DNA of 64,000 nucleotides from assembly GCF_000403845.2 (NCBI RefSeq), contig NZ_KE159567.1, positions 113,081 through 177,080 of the forward strand, read 5' to 3'. Shown here in pieces: positions 7,588-17,702 of the stretch (position 1 is its first letter; every line of letters starts with the position of its first letter). A program made the position numbers and the translations under genes. This DNA comes from Eubacterium sp. 14-2. GTDB lineage: Bacteria > Bacillota > Clostridia > Lachnospirales > Lachnospiraceae. A model generated the notes under the pieces. The model was not told the DNA's origin. It worked only from the letters and a program-made list of their open reading frames with translations, and ran no database searches.

Positions 7588-8283
7588 ATGAAAAGTATTC
7601 TGGTTTGTGATGACGACAGAGAAATTGTGGACGCACTGGAAATATATCTGCAGCAGGAAGGCTATCGTATTCTGAAAGCCTATGACGGAGAACAGGCGCT
7701 GCAGATGCTGAAAGAGCATGAAGTGCATCTTCTGATTATAGATGTGATGATGCCCCGGTTGGACGGTATACGGGCCACATTGAAAATCCGGGAGGACAGC
7801 AGTATACCCATCATTATTCTGTCCGCCAAATCCGAAGATGCGGACAAGATTCTGGGTCTGAATATCGGTGCAGACGACTATGTAACCAAACCCTTTAATC
7901 CTCTGGAACTGGTGGCACGGGTAAAATCCCAGCTCAGACGCTACACCCAGCTTGGAAATGCAGCGGAGAGCAGCAAACGTGTGTATCAGGTGGGAGGCCT
8001 GGTGATCAACGATGACCTGAAAGAGGTCACCGTGGATGATGAACAGGTGAAACTCACGCCCATTGAATACAATATACTGCTGCTGCTGGTGAAAAATCAG
8101 GGGAAAGTGTTTTCCATCAACCAGATTTATGAAAGTATCTGGAACGAAGACGCCATTGGGGCAGACAATACGGTAGCGGTACATATCCGTCATATCCGGG
8201 AAAAAATAGAGATAAATCCAAAAGAGCCCAGATATCTGAAAGTAGTCTGGGGCGTAGGGTATAAGATTGAGAAATCAAAATAG
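7588..8283 (+). CDS. OmpR/PhoB-family response regulator
   Basis: The protein has 231 residues. An N-terminal receiver domain carries the acidic pocket CDDD (8-10), phospho-acceptor Asp52 in IIDVMMP and Lys101 in TKPF. A C-terminal winged-helix DNA-binding domain ends in RYLKVVWGVGYKI. GAGGCG lies 9 bases before the chosen ATG; the longer frame starting at 7564 would begin upstream of the predicted transcript start. It is 27 bp ahead of a large sensor kinase, so the two form a two-component operon. The receiver resembles the VanR/PhoP class. Its targets cannot be read from the sequence. Confidence 0.93.
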   Translation: MKSILVCDDDREIVDALEIYLQQEGYRILKAYDGEQALQMLKEHEVHLLIIDVMMPRLDGIRATLKIREDSSIPIIILSAKSEDADKILGLNIGADDYVTKPFNPLELVARVKSQLRRYTQLGNAAESSKRVYQVGGLVINDDLKEVTVDDEQVKLTPIEYNILLLLVKNQGKVFSINQIYESIWNEDAIGADNTVAVHIRHIREKIEINPKEPRYLKVVWGVGYKIEKSK

Positions 8284-8310
8284 CCTCATGGAAATGAAAG
8301 CGGTGGTGAA

Positions 8311-11055
8311 GTGACAAAAATTCGATATTCTGCCGGACTGAAAATTGCTGCGGTGGCAGCACAACAGATATTTTCGGTGATACTGGTACTGTCTGTTCTG
8401 ATTCTTGCAGTGCTGTATCAGAAAGAAATCCTGAACCTGGGAGATGCAAAGGACAAATCCTTTGAGTCTTCCGGCTATTTTTCTTCCAAATTTCAGGAGA
8501 CAGCAGAAGAAATCCTGAATTTTACTGATTTGCGCAGAAAATTTGAAACGGACGGAAGTTATGACAGTGAAAAGGAAATAGATATCCGGACTTACTCCAA
8601 CAGCAGGGAAAGGACAGAGCAGACCGGAGGGAAAAAAGAAAAAGGACAGAACAGAATTCGGTATCACCTGGGCGATCTGTCAGAGTGGTCAAGGGGATAC
8701 AGCAAGTCAGAGTTTGCATTCCGTTCCTCGTACACGGTGGACCAGGAAATTCTCCAGAACCGGAATATTTACAAAGACGGCAAATCAGTGCTGAGCGAGG
8801 AAAAAACAGTTTCCAGTCTGGGAGAGATGACCAGAGAACTGCAGGACGTGATTATTGAGAATGTGGAGTATTATTACGGAGGTTCCTACAGTATGTCTTC
8901 TGCAGGCACCGGGATTCCCGCAGACAGAATGCAGACGGAACCCATGGAGCAGAGTCTGTCTGCTTCTTCTACGACTGCAGAGGCTAAGGCTTCCTCTGAG
9001 CGATCCGAAGAAATGGAAAAAATTATCCGGAAAGTCATTGAAGGGAAATTGTATGATCTGGACGCAGAAGAACTGGCCCTGCTTTTAAACAGCATGGATA
9101 TGGCCTGCGTGCGGAAAGAAGTAAGCTATGAATTTCCGGATGAGGACTATCTGCCCCTGGAAGGACAGGGGATATGGGACAGTTTTATGAAAGGCCGTTA
9201 CTCCATGGAGCAGATGTGCAGCGCCTATGCAGAGCTGGAGTACACTCTGGTAAATATCGGGGAGGAAATCAATCAGTACAAAAGATGCCTGAATCTTTAC
9301 AATCTGACAGAGGACGGCACTAATGTAAGCTACCTGATCAGCCGGGGAAATGAGGACAGTATTTATACAAATATCACAGAGCCCCTCAATATGCAGCTGG
9401 AGGAATATGGAGAGAAAAAGGGAAAATACCTTTTTTATCAGGAGCATGATATTCGACTTAAAACAAATGTTAAGGGAATGGAAGATGTATTTTACAACAG
9501 GCTGGAGCCCCGTTACGGGGGAAAAGGCAGCGTACTGTTTATCAGTGTGGATACATCTTTTCCCCATCAGGACAGTTTTCTGGATGCAAAAGGGGAATAT
9601 AACCAGATGCATCCCTGGATTTATATCAGCATACTGGGGATGGTTGTCAGTCTGGTTATGTGCCTGATTGCGCTGATTTATCTCAGTATGGCAGCGGGCA
9701 GGCGGGAAGAAGGCGGAAAAATATATCTGAATCTCTTTGATCGGATACCCACGGAAATTCTGTATATTCTGGCAGTGCTGGAGGGAATTGTCTGCATTAT
9801 GATGGCCGGGGAAGTGTTTTTCAGATTCGGCAGTGACCAGATGGCAGGTCTGCTGATTATGTCCGGAGTTCTGGCATTTTTCAACACAGCCTTTCTGCTG
9901 ACTTTTTATCTGAGCTTTGTGCGGAGAATCCGGGCAGGCGTTTTGTGGAGCCGCAGTATTCTTAACTGGTTTGTACGAGGCATCGGTATGATGTTTACAA
10001 ACAGGAAATCCTCCGGTAAAATACTGGTCTGGTTTGGGCTGCACCTTATGGCATGTTTTGTGATTTTTTCCCTTATGCTGTCTGATTTCCAGGATCTGTC
10101 TCTGCTGACCGGGGGAATTCTGTGTTTTCTGCTGCTGTGCGGAACGGAAGGGGTGCTGCTTATCCGGGAAGGAGTGCAGCGCAACAAGGTTCTGGAGGGA
10201 ATCCGTAAAATTTCCGACGGAGATCTGGAATATAAGATTGCAGTAGATGAACTGACGGGAGATAACCGGCGTCTGGCAGAAGCAGTCAATACCATCGGGG
10301 ACGGACTCTTCCATGCAGTGGAGGCCAGTATGCGGAACGAACACTTAAAGGCAGATTTAATAACGAATGTATCTCATGATATTAAAACGCCCCTCACGTC
10401 CATCATTAACTATGTGGATTTGCTGAAACGGGAGGAACTGCCCAATGAGCGGGTGCAGAATTATATTGCGGTGCTGGACAGCAAATCCCAGCGGCTGAAA
10501 CAGCTGACAGAGGACCTGGTGGAAGCCTCCAAAGTCAGCTCCGGAAATATCAGGCTGGAAATGGAAAGGATTAATCTGGTGGAGCTGGTTTACCAGACCG
10601 GGGGCGAATTCAACGAGAAATTTGAGGCCCGCAACCTTACCATAATCACCAAACTGCCCGGTGAGCCTGTGGTAATTATGGCAGATGGGCGGAGAATCTG
10701 GCGTGTACTGGAAAATCTCTACAATAACGTGGCGAAATACGCCATGGAGCATACAAGAGTTTATGTGGATATGGAAGCGGACGGAGAAGAGGTTGCTTTT
10801 TCCATTAAAAATATTTCGGAAAATCCCCTGAACATTCAGGCAGATGAGCTGACAGAGCGTTTTATCCGGGGAGATATTTCCAGAAGTACGGAAGGCAGCG
10901 GCCTGGGGCTGTCCATTGCCAGAAACCTTACAGGCCTGATGGGCGGAGAATTTGAGATATATCTTGACGGAGATCTGTTCAAGGCCACCATTCGTTTTCA
11001 GCAGGAACCAGAGGTAAGGAAGATGCCGGATTTACAGAAAGAAACAAAATCATGA
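8311..11055 (+). CDS. Large membrane sensor histidine kinase
   Basis: A 914-residue kinase starts at GTG behind GGTGGTGA. One membrane helix (about 11-35) is followed by an extracytoplasmic region of some 400 residues. Several further helices (about 436-460, 481-505, 510-537, 571-590, 598-618) precede a HAMP-like linker, the phospho-acceptor His689 in NVSHDIKTPL and an HATPase domain ending in GSGLGLSIARNL. Kinase and regulator are adjacent and probably paired. The multi-helix middle and the large outer domain are unusual beside simple two-helix kinases. The outer domain is rich in Glu, Ser and Tyr, lacks cysteine clusters, and matches no family I recognise. Confidence 0.9.
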   Translation: MTKIRYSAGLKIAAVAAQQIFSVILVLSVLILAVLYQKEILNLGDAKDKSFESSGYFSSKFQETAEEILNFTDLRRKFETDGSYDSEKEIDIRTYSNSRERTEQTGGKKEKGQNRIRYHLGDLSEWSRGYSKSEFAFRSSYTVDQEILQNRNIYKDGKSVLSEEKTVSSLGEMTRELQDVIIENVEYYYGGSYSMSSAGTGIPADRMQTEPMEQSLSASSTTAEAKASSERSEEMEKIIRKVIEGKLYDLDAEELALLLNSMDMACVRKEVSYEFPDEDYLPLEGQGIWDSFMKGRYSMEQMCSAYAELEYTLVNIGEEINQYKRCLNLYNLTEDGTNVSYLISRGNEDSIYTNITEPLNMQLEEYGEKKGKYLFYQEHDIRLKTNVKGMEDVFYNRLEPRYGGKGSVLFISVDTSFPHQDSFLDAKGEYNQMHPWIYISILGMVVSLVMCLIALIYLSMAAGRREEGGKIYLNLFDRIPTEILYILAVLEGIVCIMMAGEVFFRFGSDQMAGLLIMSGVLAFFNTAFLLTFYLSFVRRIRAGVLWSRSILNWFVRGIGMMFTNRKSSGKILVWFGLHLMACFVIFSLMLSDFQDLSLLTGGILCFLLLCGTEGVLLIREGVQRNKVLEGIRKISDGDLEYKIAVDELTGDNRRLAEAVNTIGDGLFHAVEASMRNEHLKADLITNVSHDIKTPLTSIINYVDLLKREELPNERVQNYIAVLDSKSQRLKQLTEDLVEASKVSSGNIRLEMERINLVELVYQTGGEFNEKFEARNLTIITKLPGEPVVIMADGRRIWRVLENLYNNVAKYAMEHTRVYVDMEADGEEVAFSIKNISENPLNIQADELTERFIRGDISRSTEGSGLGLSIARNLTGLMGGEFEIYLDGDLFKATIRFQQEPEVRKMPDLQKETKS

Positions 11056-11064
11056 TTTAATATT

Positions 11065-11120
11065 CAGCCCCGGTTCGTACCATTTGCTGTTTTGCGCGGA
11101 AATGATACGAACCGGGGCTG
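11065..11120 (+). terminator. Long hairpin after the sensor kinase
   Basis: A 21-bp arm (11065-11085, starting CAGCCCCGGTTCGTA) pairs with 11100-11120 with a single mismatch. A T-rich tract (ATTTTTATT) comes only about 10 bases later. It is probably a terminator, although the spacing is looser than usual. Confidence 0.55.
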
Positions 11121-11137
11121 AACAGCCGAAATTTTTA

Positions 11138-11166
11138 TTGCAGGAACCGGAAAAAGGCTCTATAAT
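11138..11166 (+). promoter_or_regulatory. Promoter of the hybrid histidine kinase
   Basis: TTGCAG (11138-11143) and TATAAT (11161-11166) are spaced by 17 bp and lie directly after the hairpin. Confidence 0.65.
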
Positions 11167-11259
11167 ATAAGTACCATATTTTTGTAACTGAGTAAAATGC
11201 GGAAGGTACACCCAAACGCACAGATACCGCATAATAATGACAGAGGAATGGGAAACTTT

Positions 11260-13620
11260 ATGAGAGAAAAAAACCAGATGGAAAACATACTGGACCATAT
11301 AACAGGGGCTTCTATTTTTGTTATGGCACAGGACAGCCATGAGATTTTATATATAAATGACCGGCTCAGGAAAATCAGGCCGTTTATACAACTGGGCGAT
11401 ATCTGCGAAAAGGTATGGAACTGCGGCTGCAGAAACTGTCCCGGATGTCTCATCGGAGACGGGGAAAGCAGTACCATGACCAGTTATGATATGCCTTTTG
11501 GAAAATTTGTGGATATGTCTGCCACAAAGATTATGTGGAATGATGAGATTCCCGCCTGCCTGGTATCCATCAGCAATCATATGATAGAAGAGCTGGACCA
11601 GGAGAAAGAGCTGGGCAAACAGCAGATGCAGATTGCCGTGTCTCAGATTTATACCATGGTAATTTCTGTGAATCTTACTAAGAATACCTATTTTATGGTG
11701 GAAAATGCCGGGTTTGTCAGCCATTATGCTCCCATATCCGGGACCTTTGACAGTCTGATTGAAATCGGCGCCTCCACCATGCATCCGGACTATAAAGAAA
11801 CTTTTGTGAAAAATTTCAGCAGAAGCAGCCTTCTGAAACTGTTTGGAGAGGGAGAAAGGTCCGTATACATGGAACATCTTCAGAGGGGAGATGACGGTGG
11901 TTATCACTGGACAGATACTCATGTAATCCGGATTGAGAATCCTTACAGTGAGGATATCATGCAGATTGCCCTGACCCGGAATATTGATGAGCGCAAGGCC
12001 ATGGAAGAAAAGATTCGCAACGCTGTGCTTCAGCAGGTGGAAGTCAGCAAACGGTTTGCCATCAGTATCCGGAACATGTATGATGATATTTATGAAGCAG
12101 ACCTGGTGCGCGGAGATATTTATAATTTCCGTTATGAAGATACCGGCCTGGCCAAAGTCCTGATGGACAAAAGCTACCGGGAACTGGTGGAGGAAATTGC
12201 GGAAGGACAGGTATGTGAGGACTGCAGGGAAAAGTACCTGGAAAACATGTCGGTATATGCGCTGCAGAAACACCTGCTGGAAGAAGAAAAACAGGTATAT
12301 TTTGAATATCAGAGAAAGAAGGCGGACGGAGAATGCCACTGGTATTCCAATCTGATTCAGCTGGTATCTGAGAATCAGAACGATTTCCGGATTATGATTT
12401 TTGCCCGTGATATCAATGCAATCCGCCATAAAGACGAGCAGAAGAGACAGGAGCTGCAGGAAGCCCTGGATGAGGCCAAAAGCGCCAACCGGGTCAAAGC
12501 AGATTTTATTTCCAGAATGTCCCATGACATCCGTACACCCATTAACGCGATTATGGGTATGTCTGTCATTGCTTCTGCCAGTCCTGAGGATTTTGTAAAG
12601 GTGAGAGAGTGCCTGGGGAAAATAGGCCTGTCGGCCAGATTCCTGCTGTCCATGGTCAATGATATTCTGGATATGTCCAGAATTGAAAGCGGGAAACTGG
12701 TGATTGTGGAGAAGGAATTCCAGTTCCGTTCGCTGGTACAGGAAATTACTTCCATGATAATCATGCAGGTGGAAGAAAAGAAACAGGAATTACATATTTC
12801 CATTGGAGAGGATGTGGCGGAGAGCTACCGGGGCGATGCCATGCATTTAAAGCAGATTCTTCTGAATCTTCTGAGCAATTCCATTCAGTTTACCAGAGAG
12901 GGAGGGAACATTTCCCTGACTGCTCTGCAGACAGAAAAGAACGGAGCGCAGGCAGTTCTCCGGATTCAGGTGACAGACAATGGAATCGGTATGAGCGAAG
13001 AATTTCAGAAGGTGCTGTTCGAGCCCTTTGAACAGGAAAATGCCACAGAGGGACGGGTGTTTGAAAGCAGCGGACTGGGTCTTGCCATTACCAGAAATCT
13101 GGTACAGCTTATGGGCGGTACCATACAGTTTGAGAGCAAAATTGCTGAGGGAACCACCTTCGTGGTGGAACTTCCCTTTAAAATTCCGGAAAAGCCTGAT
13201 GCGGAGGAGACAGAAAGCAGTGACGGAGAACCCCAGGGATTTCAGGGCCAGAGGGTGCTGGTGGTGGAAGATAATGACATCAACCTGGAGATCGTACAGA
13301 CCATTCTGGAGAGCTGGAATCTGATTGTGGAATCTGCTGAAAACGGGCTGGTGGCTCTGGAAAAATTCAGCGCTTCTCAGCCGGGCTGGTATCATCTTGT
13401 GCTGATGGATATCCGTATGCCGGTAATGGACGGCCTGACAGCCACCAGAAAAATCCGGGCATTGAACCGGGCAGATGCGGTTACGGTGCCTATTATGGCT
13501 CTGACAGCCAATGCCTCACAGGAAGACAGCCGGTATGCCGCCAGTATCGGTATGAACGAATATCTGACCAAACCTGTTGAAATGAAACTGCTGTATCGGA
13601 AGATAAAGGAATTCTTCTGA
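11260..13620 (+). CDS. Hybrid sensor histidine kinase with PAS domains and receiver
   Basis: The 786-residue protein has no membrane helices and is probably cytoplasmic. An N-terminal PAS-like segment carries five cysteines (49, 54, 56, 59, 62). Two further PAS-like regions follow, then HisKA with His422 in MSHDIRTPI, HATPase with GLGLAITRNL, and a C-terminal receiver with Asp717 in LVLMDIRMP. The 11260 start has GAGGA about 12 bases upstream. The frame stays open to an ATG at 11197, which has no SD, so the start is uncertain. No cognate output gene is adjacent. The protein may work through a phosphorelay or as an orphan signalling protein. Confidence 0.88.
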   Translation: MREKNQMENILDHITGASIFVMAQDSHEILYINDRLRKIRPFIQLGDICEKVWNCGCRNCPGCLIGDGESSTMTSYDMPFGKFVDMSATKIMWNDEIPACLVSISNHMIEELDQEKELGKQQMQIAVSQIYTMVISVNLTKNTYFMVENAGFVSHYAPISGTFDSLIEIGASTMHPDYKETFVKNFSRSSLLKLFGEGERSVYMEHLQRGDDGGYHWTDTHVIRIENPYSEDIMQIALTRNIDERKAMEEKIRNAVLQQVEVSKRFAISIRNMYDDIYEADLVRGDIYNFRYEDTGLAKVLMDKSYRELVEEIAEGQVCEDCREKYLENMSVYALQKHLLEEEKQVYFEYQRKKADGECHWYSNLIQLVSENQNDFRIMIFARDINAIRHKDEQKRQELQEALDEAKSANRVKADFISRMSHDIRTPINAIMGMSVIASASPEDFVKVRECLGKIGLSARFLLSMVNDILDMSRIESGKLVIVEKEFQFRSLVQEITSMIIMQVEEKKQELHISIGEDVAESYRGDAMHLKQILLNLLSNSIQFTREGGNISLTALQTEKNGAQAVLRIQVTDNGIGMSEEFQKVLFEPFEQENATEGRVFESSGLGLAITRNLVQLMGGTIQFESKIAEGTTFVVELPFKIPEKPDAEETESSDGEPQGFQGQRVLVVEDNDINLEIVQTILESWNLIVESAENGLVALEKFSASQPGWYHLVLMDIRMPVMDGLTATRKIRALNRADAVTVPIMALTANASQEDSRYAASIGMNEYLTKPVEMKLLYRKIKEFF

Positions 13621-13633
13621 AAATAAAATTACC

Positions 13634-13662
13634 TTGCAATTTTAACAGCAGACCCGTATAAT
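13634..13662 (+). promoter_or_regulatory. Promoter upstream of the hydratase gene
   Basis: TTGCAA (13634-13639) and TATAAT (13657-13662) are 17 bp apart. The transcript would begin near 13669, giving a leader of about 150 nt before the hydratase. Confidence 0.7.
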
Positions 13663-13681
13663 ACTTTAGTAAGGAGAAGTA

Positions 13682-13716
13682 AGCCGATGGAGGTTTCCAT
13701 TGGCTTCTTTCTTCTA
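13682..13716 (+). terminator. Leader hairpin, terminator or attenuator
   Basis: AAGCCGATGGA (13682-13692) pairs with TCCATTGGCTT (13697-13707), followed by a pyrimidine-rich tract CTTCTTTCTTCT. It lies downstream of the promoter at 13634-13662. It would therefore end a transcript of only about 45 nt unless read through. Confidence 0.5.
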
Positions 13717-13726
13717 TCTTCTTAAC

Positions 13727-13765
13727 AGGAAAGACCCTGTCACGCTGATGCGTTGAAAGTGATAT
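13727..13765. repeat. Dispersed intergenic hairpin repeat, copy 1
   Basis: The core GGAAAGACCCTGTCACGCTG followed by GCGTTGAAAGTG matches a family also found near 24171, 27361, 35577 and, in degenerate form, 52236. In the better copies the ends TATAGGAAA and TTTCCTATA are inverted repeats. Confidence 0.65.
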
Positions 13766-13821
13766 TGTGAAGTTCATGGAACTCAATATAAAATTTACAG
13801 AAAGATTCAGGAGGAAATAAT

Positions 13822-16128
13822 ATGATAAAATTACACGACGGAGGTGTCTATCTGGTCAACGGTACCACTCTGATTGACAACGGACCTCAGGCAGCGGCAG
13901 CCATTCAGAAAGAAACCGGAAAGGAAGTAACCAGAGAAGAAGCAGCCAGGGCTACCATTGCATATGGAATTCTGGAGGAGCATAATACTTCCGGCAATAT
14001 GGAAAAATTAAAAATCAGGTTTGATAAACTGACTTCCCATGATATTACCTTTGTGGGCATTATCCAGACTGCCAGGGCTTCCGGGCTTGAGAAATTTCCG
14101 GTTCCCTATGTACTGACCAACTGCCACAATTCTCTGTGCGCAGTGGGAGGGACCATCAATGAAGACGATCATATGTTTGGATTGAGCTGTGCGAAAAAAT
14201 ACGGTGGTGTCTATGTGCCGCCTCATCAGGCAGTGATCCATCAGTATGCCAGAGAGATGTTAGCTGGCGGAGGCAGAATGATTCTGGGTTCCGATTCCCA
14301 TACCCGGTATGGAGCGCTGGGCACCATGGCCATGGGAGAAGGAGGCCCGGAACTGGTAAAACAGCTTCTGAACAAGACCTATGACATCAATATGCCCGGA
14401 GTGGTGGGTGTTTATCTCACCGGAAAACCTCAAAAAGGGGTGGGCCCTCAGGACGTGGCCCTGGCTATCATTGGTGAAGTATTTGCCAACGGTTATGTGA
14501 ATAACAAAGTTATGGAATTTACAGGCCCCGGCGTATCATCCTTAAGTGCGGATTTCAGAATTGGCATTGATGTCATGACAACAGAGACCACATGTTTGTC
14601 TTCCATCTGGAGAACAGACCACATCATTCAGGAATTTTACGAGATTCACGGACGAAAAGAAGAGTTTAAGGAACTGAATCCCGGCCAGGTGGCTTATTAT
14701 GACGGCATGATAGAAGTGGATTTAGACAAAGTGAAACCCATGATTGCCATGCCGTTTCATCCCAGCAATACTTATACCATTGAGGAATTAAATGCAAATC
14801 TTCTGGATATTCTGGATGACTGCGAGAAGAAAGCTCAGGTAAGCCTGGACGGAGCCGTGGAGTTTACCCTGAAAGACAAAGTGAGGAACGGGAAACTTTA
14901 TGTGGATCAGGGAATCATTGCAGGCTGTGCCGGCGGCGGATTTGAAAATATTGCGGCAGCGGCGGATATCATGGACGGAGCCAGCATCGGCTCTGATGAA
15001 TTTACATTAAGCATATATCCGGCAAGTATGCCCATTTATATGGAACTGATGAAAAACGGTGCGGCACAGAAGCTGATGGAAACAGGAGCTATCCTGAAGA
15101 CGGCTTTTTGCGGACCATGTTTTGGCGCCGGGGATACACCAGGCAACAACGGTTTTTCCATCCGCCATTCCACCAGAAACTTCCCCAACCGGGAGGGAAG
15201 CAAACTCCAGAGCGGTCAGATTGCCTCCGTGGCCCTGATGGACGCCCGTTCCATAGCAGCCACAGCGGCAAATAAAGGCTATCTTACCGCGGCTACTGAC
15301 ATGGATGTATGCTACACCAATCCGAAATATCATTTTGACAGCAAAATTTATGCGAACAGGGTGTTTGACAGCAAAGGAGCGGCAGATCCCGCCCAGGAAA
15401 TCAAATTCGGCCCCAATATCAAAGACTGGCCGGCTATGAGTGAACTGCCTCAGAATATGGTATTAAAAGTGGTTTCCGAAATTCATGACCCGGTTACCAC
15501 CACGGATGAGCTGATTCCTTCCGGAGAGACATCTTCCTACCGTTCCAATCCTCTGGGACTGGCAGAATTTACCCTGTCCAGAAAAGACCCGGCCTATGTG
15601 GGACGTGCAAAAGAAATTCAGAAAGCCCAGAAAGCCATGGAGGCGGGCACCTGTCCGGTAGAGGCAGTGGAAGAACTGAGGCCGGTAATGGAAGCAGTAA
15701 ATCAAGCCTTTCCGGAGAAAGGGTTCGGAGAAAAAGGAGAAGCCGGACTGCTGGGATTTGGAAGTACCATCTTTGCAGTGAAACCGGGGGATGGTTCCGC
15801 CAGAGAGCAGGCGGCTTCCTGCCAGAAAGTGCTGGGCGGCTGGGCCAATATTGCCAACGAGTATGCAACGAAACGCTACCGCTCCAATCTGATTAACTGG
15901 GGTATGCTTCCATTCCTGATTTCAGAGGGAGAATTGCCTTTCTCAAATGAGGATTATATTTTCATTCCGGATATCCGCAAGGCTGTGGAAGAACGAAAAA
16001 CAGAAATTTCGGCCTATGTGGTGAAGGACGGAAAACTGCAGGAATTTACCCTGGGTATGGGAGAACTGACAGAGGATGAGCGCACGATTATCTTAAAAGG
16101 CTGTCTGATTAATTATTATAAAGGATAG
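13822..16128 (+). CDS. Aconitase-superfamily hydratase
   Basis: The 768-residue protein is an iron-sulfur hydro-lyase of the aconitase superfamily. It shows the substrate-loop motif [20 protein letters not shown] and three cluster cysteines, Cys369 in AGCAGGG and Cys430/Cys433 in CGPC. The C-terminal swivel domain is present. The sequence type resembles the stand-alone hydratases of Clostridia and the YbhJ group rather than classical AcnA or AcnB, so the exact substrate (citrate/isocitrate or another hydroxy acid) is not certain. CAGGAGG lies 7 bases before the ATG. No citrate synthase or isocitrate dehydrogenase gene lies nearby. Confidence 0.9.
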   Translation: MIKLHDGGVYLVNGTTLIDNGPQAAAAIQKETGKEVTREEAARATIAYGILEEHNTSGNMEKLKIRFDKLTSHDITFVGIIQTARASGLEKFPVPYVLTNCHNSLCAVGGTINEDDHMFGLSCAKKYGGVYVPPHQAVIHQYAREMLAGGGRMILGSDSHTRYGALGTMAMGEGGPELVKQLLNKTYDINMPGVVGVYLTGKPQKGVGPQDVALAIIGEVFANGYVNNKVMEFTGPGVSSLSADFRIGIDVMTTETTCLSSIWRTDHIIQEFYEIHGRKEEFKELNPGQVAYYDGMIEVDLDKVKPMIAMPFHPSNTYTIEELNANLLDILDDCEKKAQVSLDGAVEFTLKDKVRNGKLYVDQGIIAGCAGGGFENIAAAADIMDGASIGSDEFTLSIYPASMPIYMELMKNGAAQKLMETGAILKTAFCGPCFGAGDTPGNNGFSIRHSTRNFPNREGSKLQSGQIASVALMDARSIAATAANKGYLTAATDMDVCYTNPKYHFDSKIYANRVFDSKGAADPAQEIKFGPNIKDWPAMSELPQNMVLKVVSEIHDPVTTTDELIPSGETSSYRSNPLGLAEFTLSRKDPAYVGRAKEIQKAQKAMEAGTCPVEAVEELRPVMEAVNQAFPEKGFGEKGEAGLLGFGSTIFAVKPGDGSAREQAASCQKVLGGWANIANEYATKRYRSNLINWGMLPFLISEGELPFSNEDYIFIPDIRKAVEERKTEISAYVVKDGKLQEFTLGMGELTEDERTIILKGCLINYYKG

Positions 16129-16227
16129 TCTGCTGCCGGAGTGGTCTGCCGGACAGGAGGGCCCAAAGGGCCGGCCTGAGGCAGGCTGTGTACGCCGGAG
16201 ATTTGCGGGAAGAAAGGAAGTTTTATT

Positions 16228-17580
16228 TTGGAAAAACAGGAGAACAGACAGGGAAAGGAAAAATCGAACTGGAATATCAGGCCCTATATGGCCATGGGGC
16301 TGACTTTTTTCCTGGTTATTGCGGCCAGTATTTTATTTTTCTTTCTGGTATATCGGTATCACGGGTTTACAAAAATTGTGGACAAAATGATGGTGATTCT
16401 GCAGCCTATCATTATCGGTCTGATCCTTGCCTATCTGGTAACACCCATTGTAAATTTTGAAGAACGTCATTTACTGCCTTTTATGCGGGAAAAAATAAAG
16501 AATCAGAAAAAGGCAGATAAAGTGGTACGGGGGCTGAGCGTGGCGGGAGCGCTGCTGTTTGTGGCGGTGATTATCGGTATTTTACTGCAGATGGTAATTC
16601 CGGAACTTTACCGGAGCATCAACGGTATGATCGGCACCCTGCCAAGACAGGTCAACAGTTTTATGGACTGGCTCAACGAGTATGTAAGCTCCGACAGTGA
16701 GATTACCGGTTACCTGGAAATGGCGCTGACCAAGGGTACGGAATTTTTTGAAAACTGGGCGCGGACGGAATTTCTTCCCCAGACGAAAAATATTATTGCC
16801 GGCCTGACTTCCGGCGTGATCATAGCGGTGAAACTGGTGTTTAACGTGGTGGTGGGGATTATTATTTCTATTTATGTGCTGATGAGCAAGGAAGCCTTTA
16901 TCGGCCAGAGCAAGAAAATTACCTATGCTGTTTTTTCAGCAAAAAAGGCCAACAGCATCATTCACACCGTGCATAAAAGCAACGAAATATTCGGAGGCTT
17001 TATTTCCGGGAAAATTCTGGATTCCCTGATTATCGGTCTGCTTTGTTTCGTCTGTCTGTATCTGATGAAAATGCCTTATACGGTACTGGTCAGCGTGATT
17101 GTGGGAGTAACAAATGTAATCCCATTTTTCGGGCCTTATCTGGGGGCAGTGCCCAGCGCCATTCTGATTATGCTGGCAAATCCTGTAAAGGGACTGTATT
17201 TCATTATTTTTGTCCTGGTGCTTCAGCAGGTGGACGGAAATATCATCGGGCCGAAAATACTGGGGGATTCCACCGGATTATCTTCATTCTGGGTGGTGTT
17301 TGCCATTCTGACCTTCGGCGGAATTTTCGGTATTCCGGGTATGATTATCGGAGTTCCGGTGTTTGCGGTGTTTTTCTATGTGATAAAGAATATTCTGTCC
17401 TGGGTTCTGAAGAAAAAACAGCTTCCTCAGGATACGGAAAGTTACATCAGGGCCGAACGGCTGGATCCTGCCACCAACAGGCTGGTCTGTTTTCCGAAGG
17501 ATGAGCCGGTAAAAAAACAGAGACAGGTGAAAGAGACAATAAAAGCCAAAAAGGATAAAAATAACAAATCGGACAGATAG
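16228..17580 (+). CDS. AI-2E-family transporter (PerM-like permease)
   Basis: This 450-residue integral membrane protein starts at TTG behind AAAGGAAG. Hydrophobic segments near residues 25-70, 95-120, 195-225 and 255-385 and the C-terminal block GIFGIPGMIIGVPVFAVF are typical of the AI-2 exporter/PerM family. Members export small molecules or exchange ions; the name does not prove autoinducer transport. The last 60 residues are a basic cytoplasmic tail ending KKDKNNKSDR. It follows the hydratase by 99 bp, a gap with a GGCCC/GGGCC hairpin but no T-tract, so co-transcription is possible. Confidence 0.88.
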   Translation: MEKQENRQGKEKSNWNIRPYMAMGLTFFLVIAASILFFFLVYRYHGFTKIVDKMMVILQPIIIGLILAYLVTPIVNFEERHLLPFMREKIKNQKKADKVVRGLSVAGALLFVAVIIGILLQMVIPELYRSINGMIGTLPRQVNSFMDWLNEYVSSDSEITGYLEMALTKGTEFFENWARTEFLPQTKNIIAGLTSGVIIAVKLVFNVVVGIIISIYVLMSKEAFIGQSKKITYAVFSAKKANSIIHTVHKSNEIFGGFISGKILDSLIIGLLCFVCLYLMKMPYTVLVSVIVGVTNVIPFFGPYLGAVPSAILIMLANPVKGLYFIIFVLVLQQVDGNIIGPKILGDSTGLSSFWVVFAILTFGGIFGIPGMIIGVPVFAVFFYVIKNILSWVLKKKQLPQDTESYIRAERLDPATNRLVCFPKDEPVKKQRQVKETIKAKKDKNNKSDR

Positions 17581-17668
17581 CAGAACAGACAGCCATTATG
17601 ACGGGCCTGTTGTCAGCCGGACATTATGCTGTACCTGCCGGAGAAGATTAAAATTTTCACATTACATT

Positions 17669-17702
17669 AAGGAGCACTCCTCTGGAGGCTCCTTGTTTTT
17701 AT
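17669..17702 (+). terminator. Terminator after the AI-2E-family gene
   Basis: AAGGAGC (17669-17675) pairs with GCTCCTT (17688-17694), followed by GTTTTTATT. Confidence 0.75.

Noticed and set aside
9085-10344. Long minus-strand open frame (419 codons) inside the sensor kinase
   Set aside because: It lies wholly antisense to a well-supported kinase gene; its His/Gln-rich composition is typical of a shadow frame.
11347-12525. Minus-strand open frame of 392 codons
   Set aside because: Antisense to the hybrid kinase, with no family resemblance and no SD.
13663-13821. Riboswitch before the hydratase
   Set aside because: Only a simple hairpin and a dispersed repeat are seen; no known aptamer core could be recognised.
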